64,000 nt of DNA. It comes from Sphingomonas sp. LY54. Its GTDB lineage: Bacteria; Pseudomonadota; Alphaproteobacteria; Sphingomonadales; Sphingomonadaceae. How positions within the stretch are numbered: the stretch's first letter is position 1; every line of letters starts with the position of its first letter. The DNA is taken from positions 1,364,001 to 1,428,000 of the forward strand of contig NZ_CP141588.1 in assembly GCF_035594035.1 (NCBI RefSeq). The letters are read 5' to 3'. The notes beneath the pieces were generated by a model. That model was not told the origin of the DNA and searched no databases. It saw only the letters and a program-made list of their open reading frames with translations. Shown here piece after piece: positions 8,240 through 16,897 of the stretch. The translations under genes and the position numbers were made by a program.

Positions 8240-11163
8240 CAGACCTGCTCCGGCTCGAGTTCGGTGCGGGACGCAGTCGGCCGCGGCCCGGCGGGCGTGC
8301 GGATCGACTGGTGGGCAAGCGCGATCAGGATCAGCGCGGTGGCGGCCACGACCAGCAGGAAGACGCCGAGATCGAACAGCAAGGCCGTCGCCATCGGCAC
8401 CTGACCGAAGACCGGCAGATCGAGATAGCGGAACCAGGAGGTGAGGAACGGATAGCCGAACCACCAGGCACCCGCGCCCGTCGCCACCGAGATGAGGAGT
8501 CCGACGCCAACCCAGGGGAGCGGCCGCACCACCAGGCGCGCCTCGACGCTGCGCGTGCCCGACGCGATATATTGCAGGATCAGCGCGATCGACAAAGTGA
8601 TGCCCGCCGCGAAGCCGCCGCCCGGCAGATCATGCCCGCGGATCAGCAGATAGACGGCCAGCACGATGATCACCGGGAACAGCCATTCCATGATGACCCG
8701 CGGCACGAGCAGATAGTCGCTCAAAGTGTCACCGAGCTTGCGGCCGTCCTGGGCCTCGTCGAACGCGTCCTGGAAGCGCTGCTGGTCGGGGCTGCGCACG
8801 CTCTCCCGCGCCGGGCGGAAACGCCGCAGCAGCGAGAAGACGGTCAAGGCGACGATCGCCACCACGCTGATCTCGCCGAGCGTGTCGAACGCGCGGAAAT
8901 CGACCAGGATGACGTTGACGACATTCCTGCCGCCGCCGTCCGAATAGGAATGCTCGATGAAGAAGCGCGAGATCGTGTCGGGCAAGGGCCGCGTCATCAC
9001 CGCATAAGAGAGCAAGGCCATGCCGAGCCCGGCCGCGACCGCGATGGCGAGATCGATCGCCCGGCGCATCCCGACCTTTCCGGGCGAGCGGCCTTCCGGC
9101 CAGATCTGCGGCAGCCGCTTGGGAAGCCAGCGCAGCCCGAGCAGCAGCAGCACGGTGGTCACCGTCTCGACCAGGAGCTGAGTGAGCGCAAGATCGGGCG
9201 CCGAGAGCCAAACGAAGCTGATGCAACTCACCAGCCCGGCCCCGGCGAGCAGGATCAGGGCGGCAAGGCGGTGATATTTGGCCTGCCACGCAGCACCGAT
9301 CGCGCAGGCCCCGCCGACGAACCAGAGCACCGCGAAGCCCGGATCGACGATCGTGCCCGCGTCGCGGCCCGGGGCGTAACCGTAGCGCAGGAAGGGCAGC
9401 AAAGCGGCTAGGCAGGCGACGACGACCATCACCCGCAACTGCGGCTGGAGCCGGCGCGTGCCGATATAGGTCATCAGCCTGCGCGTGCCCGAGACGATGA
9501 TCGACAACACGGTTTCGAACATGCGCCGGCCCTTCAGCCGGCCGAGCAGCGGCACCGCGCGCACCGCGTTCAGCCGCTCGCGGAACAGGATATAGCCGGC
9601 GGTCCCGAGCGCGAGCGCGGCGACGCTGAGCAGCAGAGGCTCGGTGAATCCGTGCCAGATGGCGAGACTGTAGACCGGCGTATCCTCGCGCAGGACAGAC
9701 CGCACGGCGGTGTCGAGATAGGGTCCAATCGTCGCGGCCGGGAAGATCCCGACCACGAGGCAGGTGACGACCAATATCTCGATCGGCATGCGCATCCAGC
9801 GCGGCGCCTCCCGGGGAACGTGGGGCAAGCCCTCGGGAGGCGGGCCGAAGAAGGTCTGGTGGATGAAGCGCAGCGAATAAAGGACGCTGAACCCGAGCGC
9901 GATCGTGGCGACATAAGGAAGCGCCAGATCGAGGAACGTGTCGTTATAATCCTCGAGCGCCTCCGCCAGGAACATCTCCTTCGACAGGAAGCCATTGAGC
10001 AGGGGCACGCCCGCCATTGCCGCGGCTGCGACCATCGCCAACGTCGCCGTGATCGGCATGAAGCGGTAGAGGCCGCTCAGCCGCCGCAGGTCGCGAGTGC
10101 CGGTCTCATGGTCGATGATCCCGGCCGCCATGAACAAGCTCGCCTTGAACGTGGCGTGATTCAAAGTGTGGAAGATCGCCGCCACCGCCGCCAGCGGACT
10201 GCTGAGCCCGAGCAGGAGCGTGATCAGGCCAAGATGGCTGATCGTCGAATAAGCGAGCAGGCCCTTTATGTCCTGCTGGAACATCGCCGCCCAGGCCCCG
10301 AACACCAAGGTGACGAGGCCCGTGGTCGTGACGATGAAATACCAGGCCTCGGTTCCGGCCAGGACCGGCCACAGCCGGATCAGGATGAACACGCCCGCCT
10401 TCACCATCGTCGCCGAGTGGAGATAGGCCGAGACCGGCGTGGGGGCGGCCATTGCGTGCGGCAGCCAGAAATGAAACGGGAATTGCGCGCTCTTGGTGAA
10501 GGCGCCGATCAGGATCAGGATCAGGGCGGGCAGATAGAGCGGGCTGGCGCGGATCGCGTCGCCGGCGGCCAGCACGACGTCGAGATCGTAGCTGCCCGCG
10601 ACCGTGCCGATCAGCAGCACGCCGACCAGCAGGCACAGGCCGCCGGCGGCGGTGACGATTACCGCCATGCGGGCCGCGCTGCGCGCCGTCTCGTTATGGT
10701 GCCAATAGCCGATGAGCAGGAAGGAGAAGAGGCTGGTCAGCTCCCAGAAGAAGACGAGCTGGACGAGATTGCCCGAGAGGACGAGGCCCAGCATCGAGCC
10801 CATGAAGGCCAGGAAGAAAGAGAAAAAGCGCGGGACCGGATCTTCGGGCGACATGTAGTAGCGCGCGTAGAGGACGACGAGGAAGCCGATCGCCAGCACC
10901 AGGAACGCGAAGATCCAGGACAGGCCGTCGAGCCGAAGCAGGAGATTGAGCCCGAGCGAGGGCAGCCATTCGAGCTCAGCCCGGACGATGGCTCCGTCGG
11001 CCACCGAGGAATAGAGATAGACCGCAAGCCCGGTGCCGGTCAGCGCGATCGCGCCGGCAAACACCCCCGCGATATTGCGCGCCCGCGCAGGGAGAAATGC
11101 GGCGAGGAGGCTCCCCAGGAACGGGAGCAATAGCAGGAACCACAACAAACTTCCGTCCGGCAC
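8239..11163 (-). CDS. mrpA: Mrp antiporter subunit A fused to subunit B
   Basis: A 974-residue integral membrane protein, the first gene of the operon. Residues up to about 750 are the NuoL-like MrpA with FFWELTSLFSFLLIGYWHH and TKSAQFPFHFWLPHAMAAPT, including the Lys-containing proton-path helix. The C-terminal part (roughly 800-950, with YLLIRGHDLPGGGFAAG) is the MrpB/MnhB domain, so no separate mrpB gene exists. The start is a GTG preceded by GGGAGAGCGGGA. Together with C, D, E, F and G this makes a complete Na+/H+ antiporter, important for pH and sodium tolerance. Confidence 0.93.
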   Translation of the reverse strand: MPDGSLLWFLLLLPFLGSLLAAFLPARARNIAGVFAGAIALTGTGLAVYLYSSVADGAIVRAELEWLPSLGLNLLLRLDGLSWIFAFLVLAIGFLVVLYARYYMSPEDPVPRFFSFFLAFMGSMLGLVLSGNLVQLVFFWELTSLFSFLLIGYWHHNETARSAARMAVIVTAAGGLCLLVGVLLIGTVAGSYDLDVVLAAGDAIRASPLYLPALILILIGAFTKSAQFPFHFWLPHAMAAPTPVSAYLHSATMVKAGVFILIRLWPVLAGTEAWYFIVTTTGLVTLVFGAWAAMFQQDIKGLLAYSTISHLGLITLLLGLSSPLAAVAAIFHTLNHATFKASLFMAAGIIDHETGTRDLRRLSGLYRFMPITATLAMVAAAAMAGVPLLNGFLSKEMFLAEALEDYNDTFLDLALPYVATIALGFSVLYSLRFIHQTFFGPPPEGLPHVPREAPRWMRMPIEILVVTCLVVGIFPAATIGPYLDTAVRSVLREDTPVYSLAIWHGFTEPLLLSVAALALGTAGYILFRERLNAVRAVPLLGRLKGRRMFETVLSIIVSGTRRLMTYIGTRRLQPQLRVMVVVACLAALLPFLRYGYAPGRDAGTIVDPGFAVLWFVGGACAIGAAWQAKYHRLAALILLAGAGLVSCISFVWLSAPDLALTQLLVETVTTVLLLLGLRWLPKRLPQIWPEGRSPGKVGMRRAIDLAIAVAAGLGMALLSYAVMTRPLPDTISRFFIEHSYSDGGGRNVVNVILVDFRAFDTLGEISVVAIVALTVFSLLRRFRPARESVRSPDQQRFQDAFDEAQDGRKLGDTLSDYLLVPRVIMEWLFPVIIVLAVYLLIRGHDLPGGGFAAGITLSIALILQYIASGTRSVEARLVVRPLPWVGVGLLISVATGAGAWWFGYPFLTSWFRYLDLPVFGQVPMATALLFDLGVFLLVVAATALILIALAHQSIRTPAGPRPTASRTELEPEQV

Positions 11164-11286
11164 TATAGTCCCGCTCTCCCATGCTCACGGATCGGGGCGA
11201 CCCCGTTTTTTGCCTACTCTAGCAAACGCGTTTCCGTCGCAACCCCGCGCGGGCAAGTTTCGGGCCGCTTGAAAGAAATGGAGCGG

Positions 11287-12165
11287 TTACGGCCTCGCGG
11301 AGGCAGCGTCCTCCTCGTCCGCCGCGGGTACGACCAGCACGTCGCATGGGGCGTCGACCAGCACGTCCTGCGCCACGCTGCCCAGCATGAGCCGCTGCAG
11401 CCCCTTGCGCTGGTTGGTGCCGACCACGATCAAATCGACGTCCCGCTCCTTGGCGCAGCCGAGGATCGCCCCGGCCGGGGAGCCACGAGCCGGCCGCAGC
11501 AGCCGTTGCGGGCGCGGCGGCCCGACCTCCGCCAGGAACGCATCGAAGTCCGCGGCCGCCCGCCGCTCCTCCGCGCCGACATAATGATCGATCGCCGCCG
11601 GCACTTCCATGGCGCGCTTCATCATGCCGGCCGCCGGCGCATCGAACAGGTGCAAAGCGATCGCTTCCGATTGATCGAGCAGACCCAGCCGTCGCGCGCC
11701 CATCACCGCTGCTCGCGAAGCCGTGTCCAGATCGAGCGCGAGCAAGCTGCGGCGGTACGGGCCGGCCGGGACCGCATTGGCCATCAGCACGGGCCGGCGG
11801 CTGCGCCGGATCGTCCGCTCGGCTGTCGTCCCGACGAACATGTCGAGCAGCTGGCGACGGTGCGGGCCGACGACGATCAGGTCCGCATCCACCTCGTCCG
11901 CGGCCTGAAGGATCGCGGCAAAGGCATCGCCCGCCGCGACCGCGAAGTCGGCCGTGATGCCATCGACATCGGCGATGGCTTGGGTCGTCTCGCGCAGCAG
12001 AGTCGCAGCGGCGTCCCGCTGGGAAGCGATCATATAAGCGGGGCGATCGTCATCGACCGCATGGAGCAAGGTGAGGGTGGCGCCTGCAACGCGCGCGAGT
12101 AGGACCGCGCGAAGCAAGGCGCGGTCCGATCGGGTTGAAAAGTCGGTGGCGGCGAGGATCCGCAT
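11287..12165 (-). CDS. tandem universal stress protein (UspA family)
   Basis: A 292-residue cytosolic protein made of two Usp domains (about 1-135 and 145-285). Each ends in the nucleotide-binding pattern Gx2-3Gx9G(S/T): GPHRRQLLDMFVGTT in the first and GTNQRKGLQRLMLGS in the second, so ATP binding is likely. Usp proteins accumulate under stress and starvation. It sits apart from the Mrp operon with its own upstream region, beside other stress-type small genes. Confidence 0.88.
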   Translation of the reverse strand: MRILAATDFSTRSDRALLRAVLLARVAGATLTLLHAVDDDRPAYMIASQRDAAATLLRETTQAIADVDGITADFAVAAGDAFAAILQAADEVDADLIVVGPHRRQLLDMFVGTTAERTIRRSRRPVLMANAVPAGPYRRSLLALDLDTASRAAVMGARRLGLLDQSEAIALHLFDAPAAGMMKRAMEVPAAIDHYVGAEERRAAADFDAFLAEVGPPRPQRLLRPARGSPAGAILGCAKERDVDLIVVGTNQRKGLQRLMLGSVAQDVLVDAPCDVLVVPAADEEDAASARP

Positions 12166-12219
12166 CTAACCTCCGCCGCTAAGGACCGCCTGACGGCTTA
12201 TTGGTTCCGCCTGCGTGAC

Positions 12220-12247
12220 CGGCGGGGCGAACCAAGCCGCCCCGCCG
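12220..12247 (-). terminator. hairpin downstream of the CsbD gene
   Basis: A perfect 10-bp inverted repeat (arms CGGCGGGGCG and CGCCCCGCCG) with an 8-base loop starts six bases after the CsbD stop codon. It lacks a clear T-run, so termination would be of the GC-hairpin type or the structure protects the mRNA end. Confidence 0.55.
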
Positions 12248-12252
12248 TCATG

Positions 12253-12474
12253 TCAGCGCTTGTCGCCGGTGACCTCGCGCGCCTTGTCCTTGAGGCCGCC
12301 CCAAGCGTTCTGGAGCTTGCCTTCGGCCTGGTCGGCCTGGCCTTCGCGCTTCATCTTTTCGTCGCCCAGAATGCCGCCGGCCGCCTCCTTGAGGTTGCCG
12401 CCCATCTTCTTGACGCTGCCTTCGGTGCGATCGGGATCGATGCCCGGGTCATTGTCGCGATCGTTCATCATCAT
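12253..12474 (-). CDS. CsbD family stress protein
   Basis: A 73-residue hydrophilic protein whose core (GSVKKMGGNLKEAAGGILGD and GKLQNAWGGLKDKARE) matches the CsbD family, named for a Bacillus sigma-B-dependent gene; function is unknown. Three consecutive ATG-type starts are possible (MMMNDRD), with AGAAGGAAG immediately before. It follows the DUF6894 gene on the same strand by 87 bases and is closed by a strong hairpin. Confidence 0.88.
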   Translation of the reverse strand: MMMNDRDNDPGIDPDRTEGSVKKMGGNLKEAAGGILGDEKMKREGQADQAEGKLQNAWGGLKDKAREVTGDKR

Positions 12475-12561
12475 CTTCCTTCTTTTGCTTGTCCTAACAA
12501 CAAGCAGATCCGGAAAATGTTTCGTAAATCAAACATATAGGCGCCGTCGCAGGGACTCGGG

Positions 12562-12804
12562 TCACCGCATGCCTTCGATGATGAAGGCCTCGCGGAAGGT
12601 GACGGTCAGCACGTCCTGTCCGTCGGCGTCGGTGACGCGGATATAATGGTCGAGATTAAGACGCCCCTCATGGACGCTCTCGCAGACCAGGTCGCGCGCG
12701 CCGTTCACGGCAAAGTCGCGGGCAGCCGCGGCGTCGGCCAGTTCGGTCCCTTCGTCATCCTCGGCAACGATGTGATTGTGTATGTGAAAGTAGAAGCGCG
12801 GCAT
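12562..12804 (-). CDS. DUF6894 family small protein
   Basis: An 80-residue protein starting MPRFYFHIHNHIVAEDDEGTE, which matches the DUF6894 family of alphaproteobacteria (short proteins with an aromatic N-terminal strand, an acidic turn, a helix and a final pair of strands). Function is unknown. The ATG chosen is the one that starts the conserved part; a longer frame upstream runs through the region opposite the DUF1801 gene and is unlikely. Many relatives are found next to stress genes, as here. Confidence 0.75.
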   Translation of the reverse strand: MPRFYFHIHNHIVAEDDEGTELADAAAARDFAVNGARDLVCESVHEGRLNLDHYIRVTDADGQDVLTVTFREAFIIEGMR

Positions 12805-12927
12805 CGCCCGAAAGCGCACGAGCCCGTTACCGGTTCCGAAGCGAAACTGGGTTTTGCCAGGTCTTTCCTGTGCGCGGTTGCCGCCATACGCTATGCTGCA
12901 AGCACGACTTTGGGATGAGGCAAAGCG

Positions 12928-13347
12928 ATGCAGCGAGACAAGGGCGAGACGGTCCGGCTCCTCTCCGGCGGCAATCCGCAAATTCCGAAGGGGGACGGCG
13001 ACGCCCCCGTCCAGGCCTATATCGCCGCGATGCCAGGCTGGAAGCGCGCCGTCGGCGAGCGGCTCGACGCGCTGATCGCCGACAATGTGCCGGATGTGCG
13101 CAAGGCGGTGAAATGGAATTCGCCTTTTTACGGCGTCGCGGGACAGGGCTGGTTCCTGTCGTTCCACGTCTTCACCCATTATGTGAAAATCACCTTCTTC
13201 CGCGGCGCCGCGCTGGAGCCGCTCCCGCCGGGCGCGAGCAAGGACGCGCAAGTCCGCTACCTCGACCTGCGCGAAGGCCAGTTCGACGAAGCGCAGATCA
13301 CCGACTGGGTGAAGCAGGCCGCCGCGCTGCCGGGCTGGATTCCTTGA
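12928..13347 (+). CDS. DUF1801 domain protein
   Basis: A 139-residue cytosolic protein with the DUF1801 (YdhG/YjbR-like) fold: the segments VQAYIAAMPGWKRAVGERLDALI, seen here as AYIAAMPGWKRAVGERLD, and VRKAVKWNSPFYGVAGQGW are characteristic. Frataxin-like roles have been proposed for relatives, but the biochemical function here is unknown. It begins with an ATG 16 bases after a purine-rich stretch and ends 77 bases before the tRNA gene on the other strand. Confidence 0.82.
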   Translation: MQRDKGETVRLLSGGNPQIPKGDGDAPVQAYIAAMPGWKRAVGERLDALIADNVPDVRKAVKWNSPFYGVAGQGWFLSFHVFTHYVKITFFRGAALEPLPPGASKDAQVRYLDLREGQFDEAQITDWVKQAAALPGWIP

Positions 13348-13424
13348 GCTGTGCCCTTCGCTGAAGGCCGTCCGGCCTCAAGGACCGGGGCCCCGGAGGG
13401 CGGGTCGTGCCATGCAAAAGGAAA

Positions 13425-13511
13425 TGGTGCCCAGAAGAGGACTCGAACCTCCACGCCCTTGCGAGCGCCAGCACCTGAAGCTGGTGCGTCTACCAATTCC
13501 GCCATCTGGGC
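13425..13511 (-). tRNA. tRNA-Leu (anticodon CAG)
   Basis: The minus strand reads as a complete class II tRNA: 7-bp acceptor stem GCCCAGA/TCTGGGC, D-arm with GGAATTGGTAGACGC, anticodon stem CCAGC/GCTGG around the loop TTCAGGT (anticodon CAG), a long variable arm GCGCTCGCAAGGGCG, a T-arm with GGTTCGAGTCC, and an encoded CCA end. All stems pair. The long variable arm and identity bases fit leucine. Confidence 0.97.
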
Positions 13512-13616
13512 ACGGGGTAGGCGGCGCGCTTAGCGGGCCGCGAGCGCGCTTGTCAACGGTCTCCCGACCGGGCAATGGGGCGCCACGCAAATTAATCGAT
13601 CGAGGAACGTAAGGAA

Positions 13617-14552
13617 ATGGACCGGCTGGTCACTTTGTTCGGCGGCGGCGGCTTCATCGGCCGCTATGTGGCGCAGCAGCTCTACAAAGCGGGCGTCCGC
13701 GTCCGCATCGCCCAGCGCGATCCCCGGCAGGCCTATTTCCTGAAGCCGCTCGGCGGCCTCGGCCAGACCCAGTTCGTCCACGCCGACATCACCGATGAGC
13801 GCCATGTCGCTGCCGCGGTCGCGGGCAGCGACGCGGTCATCAACCTGGTCGGCATCCTCAAGGGCAAGTTCCACGCAGTCCATGTCGAGGGCGCGCGCAA
13901 CGTCGCCGCGGCCGCTGCGGCGGCGGGCGCGGGCGCTTTGGTCCACGTCTCGGCGATCGGCGCCGACCCGGAAGGTGCGTCGGCTTATGGCCGCTCCAAG
14001 GGCGAAGGCGAGGCCGCCGTCCGCGCCGCCTTCTCCCCGGCAACGATCATCCGCCCCTCGGTCGTGTTCGGCCAGGAAGATAACTTCGTGAACCGCTTCG
14101 CCGGCATGGCCCGGGCGCTGCCGGTGCTGCCGGTCATTCGCGGCGCGGCCAAGCTGCAGCCGGTCTGGGTCGCCGACCTCGGCCGCGCGATCGCCGCTGC
14201 GGCGCTCGATCCGGATACCCATGCCGGCAAGACCTACGAGTTGGGCGGCCCGGAAGTGATCGAGATGGGCGCGCTCAACGAGTGGATCTGCAAGGCCACC
14301 GGCTACGACCGCAGCATCGTCCGGATCCCCGACGCAGTCGGCAGCGCGATGGCGCGGCTCACCGGCTGGCTGCCCGGCGCGCCGATCACCTGGGACCAGT
14401 GGCTGATGCTCCAGCGCGACAATGTGTGCGCCGATCCGAAGGCGGGCTTCAAGGCGTTCGGCTTCGCGCCCACCCCGCTCGCCGCGATTACCGAAGGCTG
14501 GCTCACCTCCTACCGCCGCAACGGCCGCTTCGCCGTCAAGCAGCCCTACTGA
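13617..14552 (+). CDS. NAD(P)-binding protein, complex I NDUFA9-like (atypical SDR)
   Basis: A 311-residue protein with the N-terminal dinucleotide-binding motif FGGGGFIGRYV and SDR features (a Ser-Ala-Ile strand VHVSAIGAD, then AYGRSKGEGE with the YxxxK-like pair). It matches the atypical short-chain dehydrogenases related to the NDUFA9 subunit of respiratory complex I, which bind but may not turn over NADPH. It is followed 21 bases later by uppP. Assignment as a complex I assembly or accessory factor is from family knowledge, not shown by context. Confidence 0.85.
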   Translation: MDRLVTLFGGGGFIGRYVAQQLYKAGVRVRIAQRDPRQAYFLKPLGGLGQTQFVHADITDERHVAAAVAGSDAVINLVGILKGKFHAVHVEGARNVAAAAAAAGAGALVHVSAIGADPEGASAYGRSKGEGEAAVRAAFSPATIIRPSVVFGQEDNFVNRFAGMARALPVLPVIRGAAKLQPVWVADLGRAIAAAALDPDTHAGKTYELGGPEVIEMGALNEWICKATGYDRSIVRIPDAVGSAMARLTGWLPGAPITWDQWLMLQRDNVCADPKAGFKAFGFAPTPLAAITEGWLTSYRRNGRFAVKQPY

Positions 14553-14573
14553 CCCCTCCCGGCCGAGCAACTC

Positions 14574-15377
14574 ATGACCAGCCCGATTCTGACGATCATC
14601 CTGCTCGGCATCATCGAGGGGCTGACCGAGTTCCTGCCGGTCTCCTCGACCGGACACCTGATCCTCGCCAGCACCCTGCTCGGTTTCGAGGGCGAATCGT
14701 CGATCGCGTTCAAGATCGCGATCCAATTGGGCGCGATCCTCGCCGTCGTGGTCGCTTATTGGGGCCGCTTCTGGAACGTCGCCAAGGGGCTGACCGTCGC
14801 CGACAAGCAGGCGATCGCCTTCACCCGCAATATCTTGATCGGCTTCCTGCCGGCGATGCTGATCGGCGCCTTCGCCTATGATGCCATCCGCGCCGCGCTG
14901 CAGACGCCGATGCTGGTCGCGGTGATGCTGGTCGTCGGCGGCATATTGATCCTGATCATCGAGCGGATGGTGAAGGAGGAGCGCTTCACCAGCGTCGAAG
15001 GGATGCCGACCCGCACCGCGATCGCAATCGGAATCGTCCAGTGCCTGGCGATGGTGCCGGGCGTCAGCCGTTCGGGCGCGACGATCATGGGCGCCCGCCT
15101 GATGGGCGTCGAGCGCAAGACCGCCGCCGAATTCAGCTTCTTCCTCGCCGTGCCGACCATGCTCGGTGCGACCGTTTACGCGCTCTACAAGGACCGCGAC
15201 CTCCTCACCTTCGACGATCTCGGCGCGATCGCGCTCGGCCTCTTCATCTCGTTCCTGGTCGCGCTCGCGGTGGTGAAGGCCTTCGTCGCGATCGTGTCGC
15301 GCTACGGCTTCGGCCCCTTCGCCTGGTACCGCATCGTGCTGGGCAGTGTCGCCATGGTGTGGCTCTACCTCCGCTGA
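14574..15377 (+). CDS. uppP: undecaprenyl-diphosphate phosphatase
   Basis: A 267-residue inner-membrane protein of the BacA/UppP family, with about seven helices. The two catalytic regions are clear: EGLTEFLPVSSTGHLIL near the N-terminus and PGVSRSGATIMGARLMG in the middle. It dephosphorylates undecaprenyl pyrophosphate to recycle the lipid carrier for peptidoglycan and other envelope polymers, and confers bacitracin resistance when overproduced. Length is usual for the family. Confidence 0.95.
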   Translation: MTSPILTIILLGIIEGLTEFLPVSSTGHLILASTLLGFEGESSIAFKIAIQLGAILAVVVAYWGRFWNVAKGLTVADKQAIAFTRNILIGFLPAMLIGAFAYDAIRAALQTPMLVAVMLVVGGILILIIERMVKEERFTSVEGMPTRTAIAIGIVQCLAMVPGVSRSGATIMGARLMGVERKTAAEFSFFLAVPTMLGATVYALYKDRDLLTFDDLGAIALGLFISFLVALAVVKAFVAIVSRYGFGPFAWYRIVLGSVAMVWLYLR

Positions 15378-15477
15378 CCATTCAGGAAAGGCTCATCGCG
15401 GCAGTGGCATAGCGGCAACCGAGTCGCATCAGCGGCGTTGATGACGCGCGCCCGTCCCAGCGCAGAGGAGCATTGGT

Positions 15478-15939
15478 TTGCGTAAGATCCTGATTGCCGC
15501 CGCCGGCACCCTGGCCCTGGCCGCGCCCGCATTCGCCCAGCCCGTCCCCGCCCAGCCGGATCCGGCCGAGGCGCCGGCCGCCTATCCCGACCCCGCGGAC
15601 GACGCATTCACGCGCGCGCTCCCCCATCCCTACGACGTCGAGGAAGCCGGCGACACGCTCGGCCGCGCCGTCGGCGCGATTATGAACGTGCCGGTCGGCG
15701 GCGTCGTGCAGGCGGTCGACCCGACCGCGCGCGTCCGCCGCGACGAGACGCTCGGCGACCTCGCCCGCCGCGACGATCCCCGTGCCGAGGAGCGCATCCA
15801 GGACGAGATGCAGGTGCTGACCATGAAGATGGCCGACATGATGCGCCAGGTTGCGGTGGTCGCGCCGGTGCTGCGCCGCTCGCTCGCCGACCTCGAGCGC
15901 GACCTCGGCCGGGCGATCGACCCCGACCGCGGCTACTAA
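15478..15939 (+). CDS. secreted hypothetical protein (153 aa)
   Basis: Begins at a TTG preceded by GAGGAG; the N-terminus (RKILIAAAGTLALAAPAFAQ) is a textbook signal peptide with an AFA-Q cleavage site. The mature part starts with a Pro/Ala/Asp-rich segment, then a helical, charged region with a short hydrophobic stretch (VGAIMNVPVGGVVQAVDP). No domain was recognised; similar small exported proteins occur in sphingomonads. Periplasmic location is inferred. Confidence 0.75.
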   Translation: MRKILIAAAGTLALAAPAFAQPVPAQPDPAEAPAAYPDPADDAFTRALPHPYDVEEAGDTLGRAVGAIMNVPVGGVVQAVDPTARVRRDETLGDLARRDDPRAEERIQDEMQVLTMKMADMMRQVAVVAPVLRRSLADLERDLGRAIDPDRGY

Positions 15940-16010
15940 TCGCCCTACCCCGTAAAAATCCCGTCCGGACCGGTGGACGCCGCGCCCCGGGACGCTAATG
16001 ATCGGCGCCC

Positions 16011-16685
16011 ATGTGGCAGCTCTATCAATTCCCGCTTTGTCCTTTCTCTCGCAAGGTCCGGCTCATGCTCGGCGAGAAGGGCGTGGCCCACGAGCTGGTG
16101 CGGGAATCGCCGTGGCAGCAGCGCGACGAATTCCTCGACATGAACCCGGCCGGCCAAACGCCGGTGCTGGTCGAGGCGCAGAAGGGCAACGTGCTGATCG
16201 ATTCCGGCGCGATCTGCGAATATTTTGAGGAGACGATCGACAAGGCGCCGATGATCCCCGGCACCGCCGTCAACCGCGCCGAGGTGCGCCGCCTCGTCGC
16301 CTGGTTTGACGAGAAGCTCTATGGCGAGGTCGTCAATCCGTTGCTCGAGGAGCGGATGCGCAAGCGCCTCGTGAGCCGCGCCGCGCCCGACACCCGCGTG
16401 CTGCGCGAAGCGATGAAGATCGCCAACGCCCATCTCGATTACATGGATTATCTGCTCGACCATCGCCGCTGGCTCGCCGGCCCGGTGCTGAGCCTCGCCG
16501 ACCTCGCCGCCGCCGCCCAACTCTCGGTCGCCGACTATCTCGGCGGCATCGATTGGCGCGGCCACAAGCAGACCACCGACTGGTATGCGGTGATGAAGTC
16601 GCGGCCGAGCTTCCGCCCCTTGCTCGCCGAGCGGATGGAGGTCATCGCTCCCCCCGCCCATTACGACAAGGTCGATTTCTTCTGA
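16011..16685 (+). CDS. fzlA: FzlA-type FtsZ-binding GST homologue
   Basis: A 224-residue glutathione S-transferase fold protein. The N-terminal thioredoxin-like part carries PLCPFSRKVRLMLGEKG and NPAGQTPVLVE; the helical part has LDYMDYLLDHRRWLAGP, and the protein ends PPAHYDKVDFF. By memory these segments, including the aromatic tail, align closely with Caulobacter FzlA, which binds FtsZ filaments and is needed for constriction, rather than with catalytic GSTs. It would therefore act in cytokinesis in the cytosol. It stands alone between a secreted protein and a palindromic repeat. Confidence 0.85.
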   Translation: MWQLYQFPLCPFSRKVRLMLGEKGVAHELVRESPWQQRDEFLDMNPAGQTPVLVEAQKGNVLIDSGAICEYFEETIDKAPMIPGTAVNRAEVRRLVAWFDEKLYGEVVNPLLEERMRKRLVSRAAPDTRVLREAMKIANAHLDYMDYLLDHRRWLAGPVLSLADLAAAAQLSVADYLGGIDWRGHKQTTDWYAVMKSRPSFRPLLAERMEVIAPPAHYDKVDFF

Positions 16686-16718
16686 GCCGGGCGACGCCGT
16701 CACCCTAACGCCCAATCC

Positions 16719-16894
16719 CCTCTCCCTTGGAGGGAGAGGATACGGAGCCTTGGCGACGCAGGAGCCTAGGCGCAGTTGGAGGGTGGCAGCCGCGGCGAAT
16801 ATTCTCGACGGCCGCCACCCTCTCCCAGCTCCGCCTAAGGCTCGCCGAAGAGGCTCGGCAAGGCTGCGCAACCCTCTCCCTCGAAGGGAGAGGG
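16719..16894. repeat. composite palindromic intergenic element
   Basis: A 176-base nested set of inverted repeats fills the space between fzlA and ubiG. The outer units are two separate hairpins, CCTCTCCCT-TGG-AGGGAGAGG and CCCTCTCCCT-CGA-AGGGAGAGGG; between them lie longer arms GAGGGTGGC and GCCACCCTC around a GC-rich centre, and GGAGCCTTGGCG/CGCCTAAGGCTCGCC-like partial arms. The design is that of a dispersed palindromic repeat and could also terminate both flanking convergent genes. Confidence 0.75.
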
Positions 16895-16897
16895 GAA

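Noticed and set aside
12813..12837. GGAAC-N16-CGCT upstream of the DUF6894 gene on the minus strand
   Set aside because: The -10 has a mismatch and would leave almost no 5' leader; too weak to annotate, although the gene's neighbours are stress-like.
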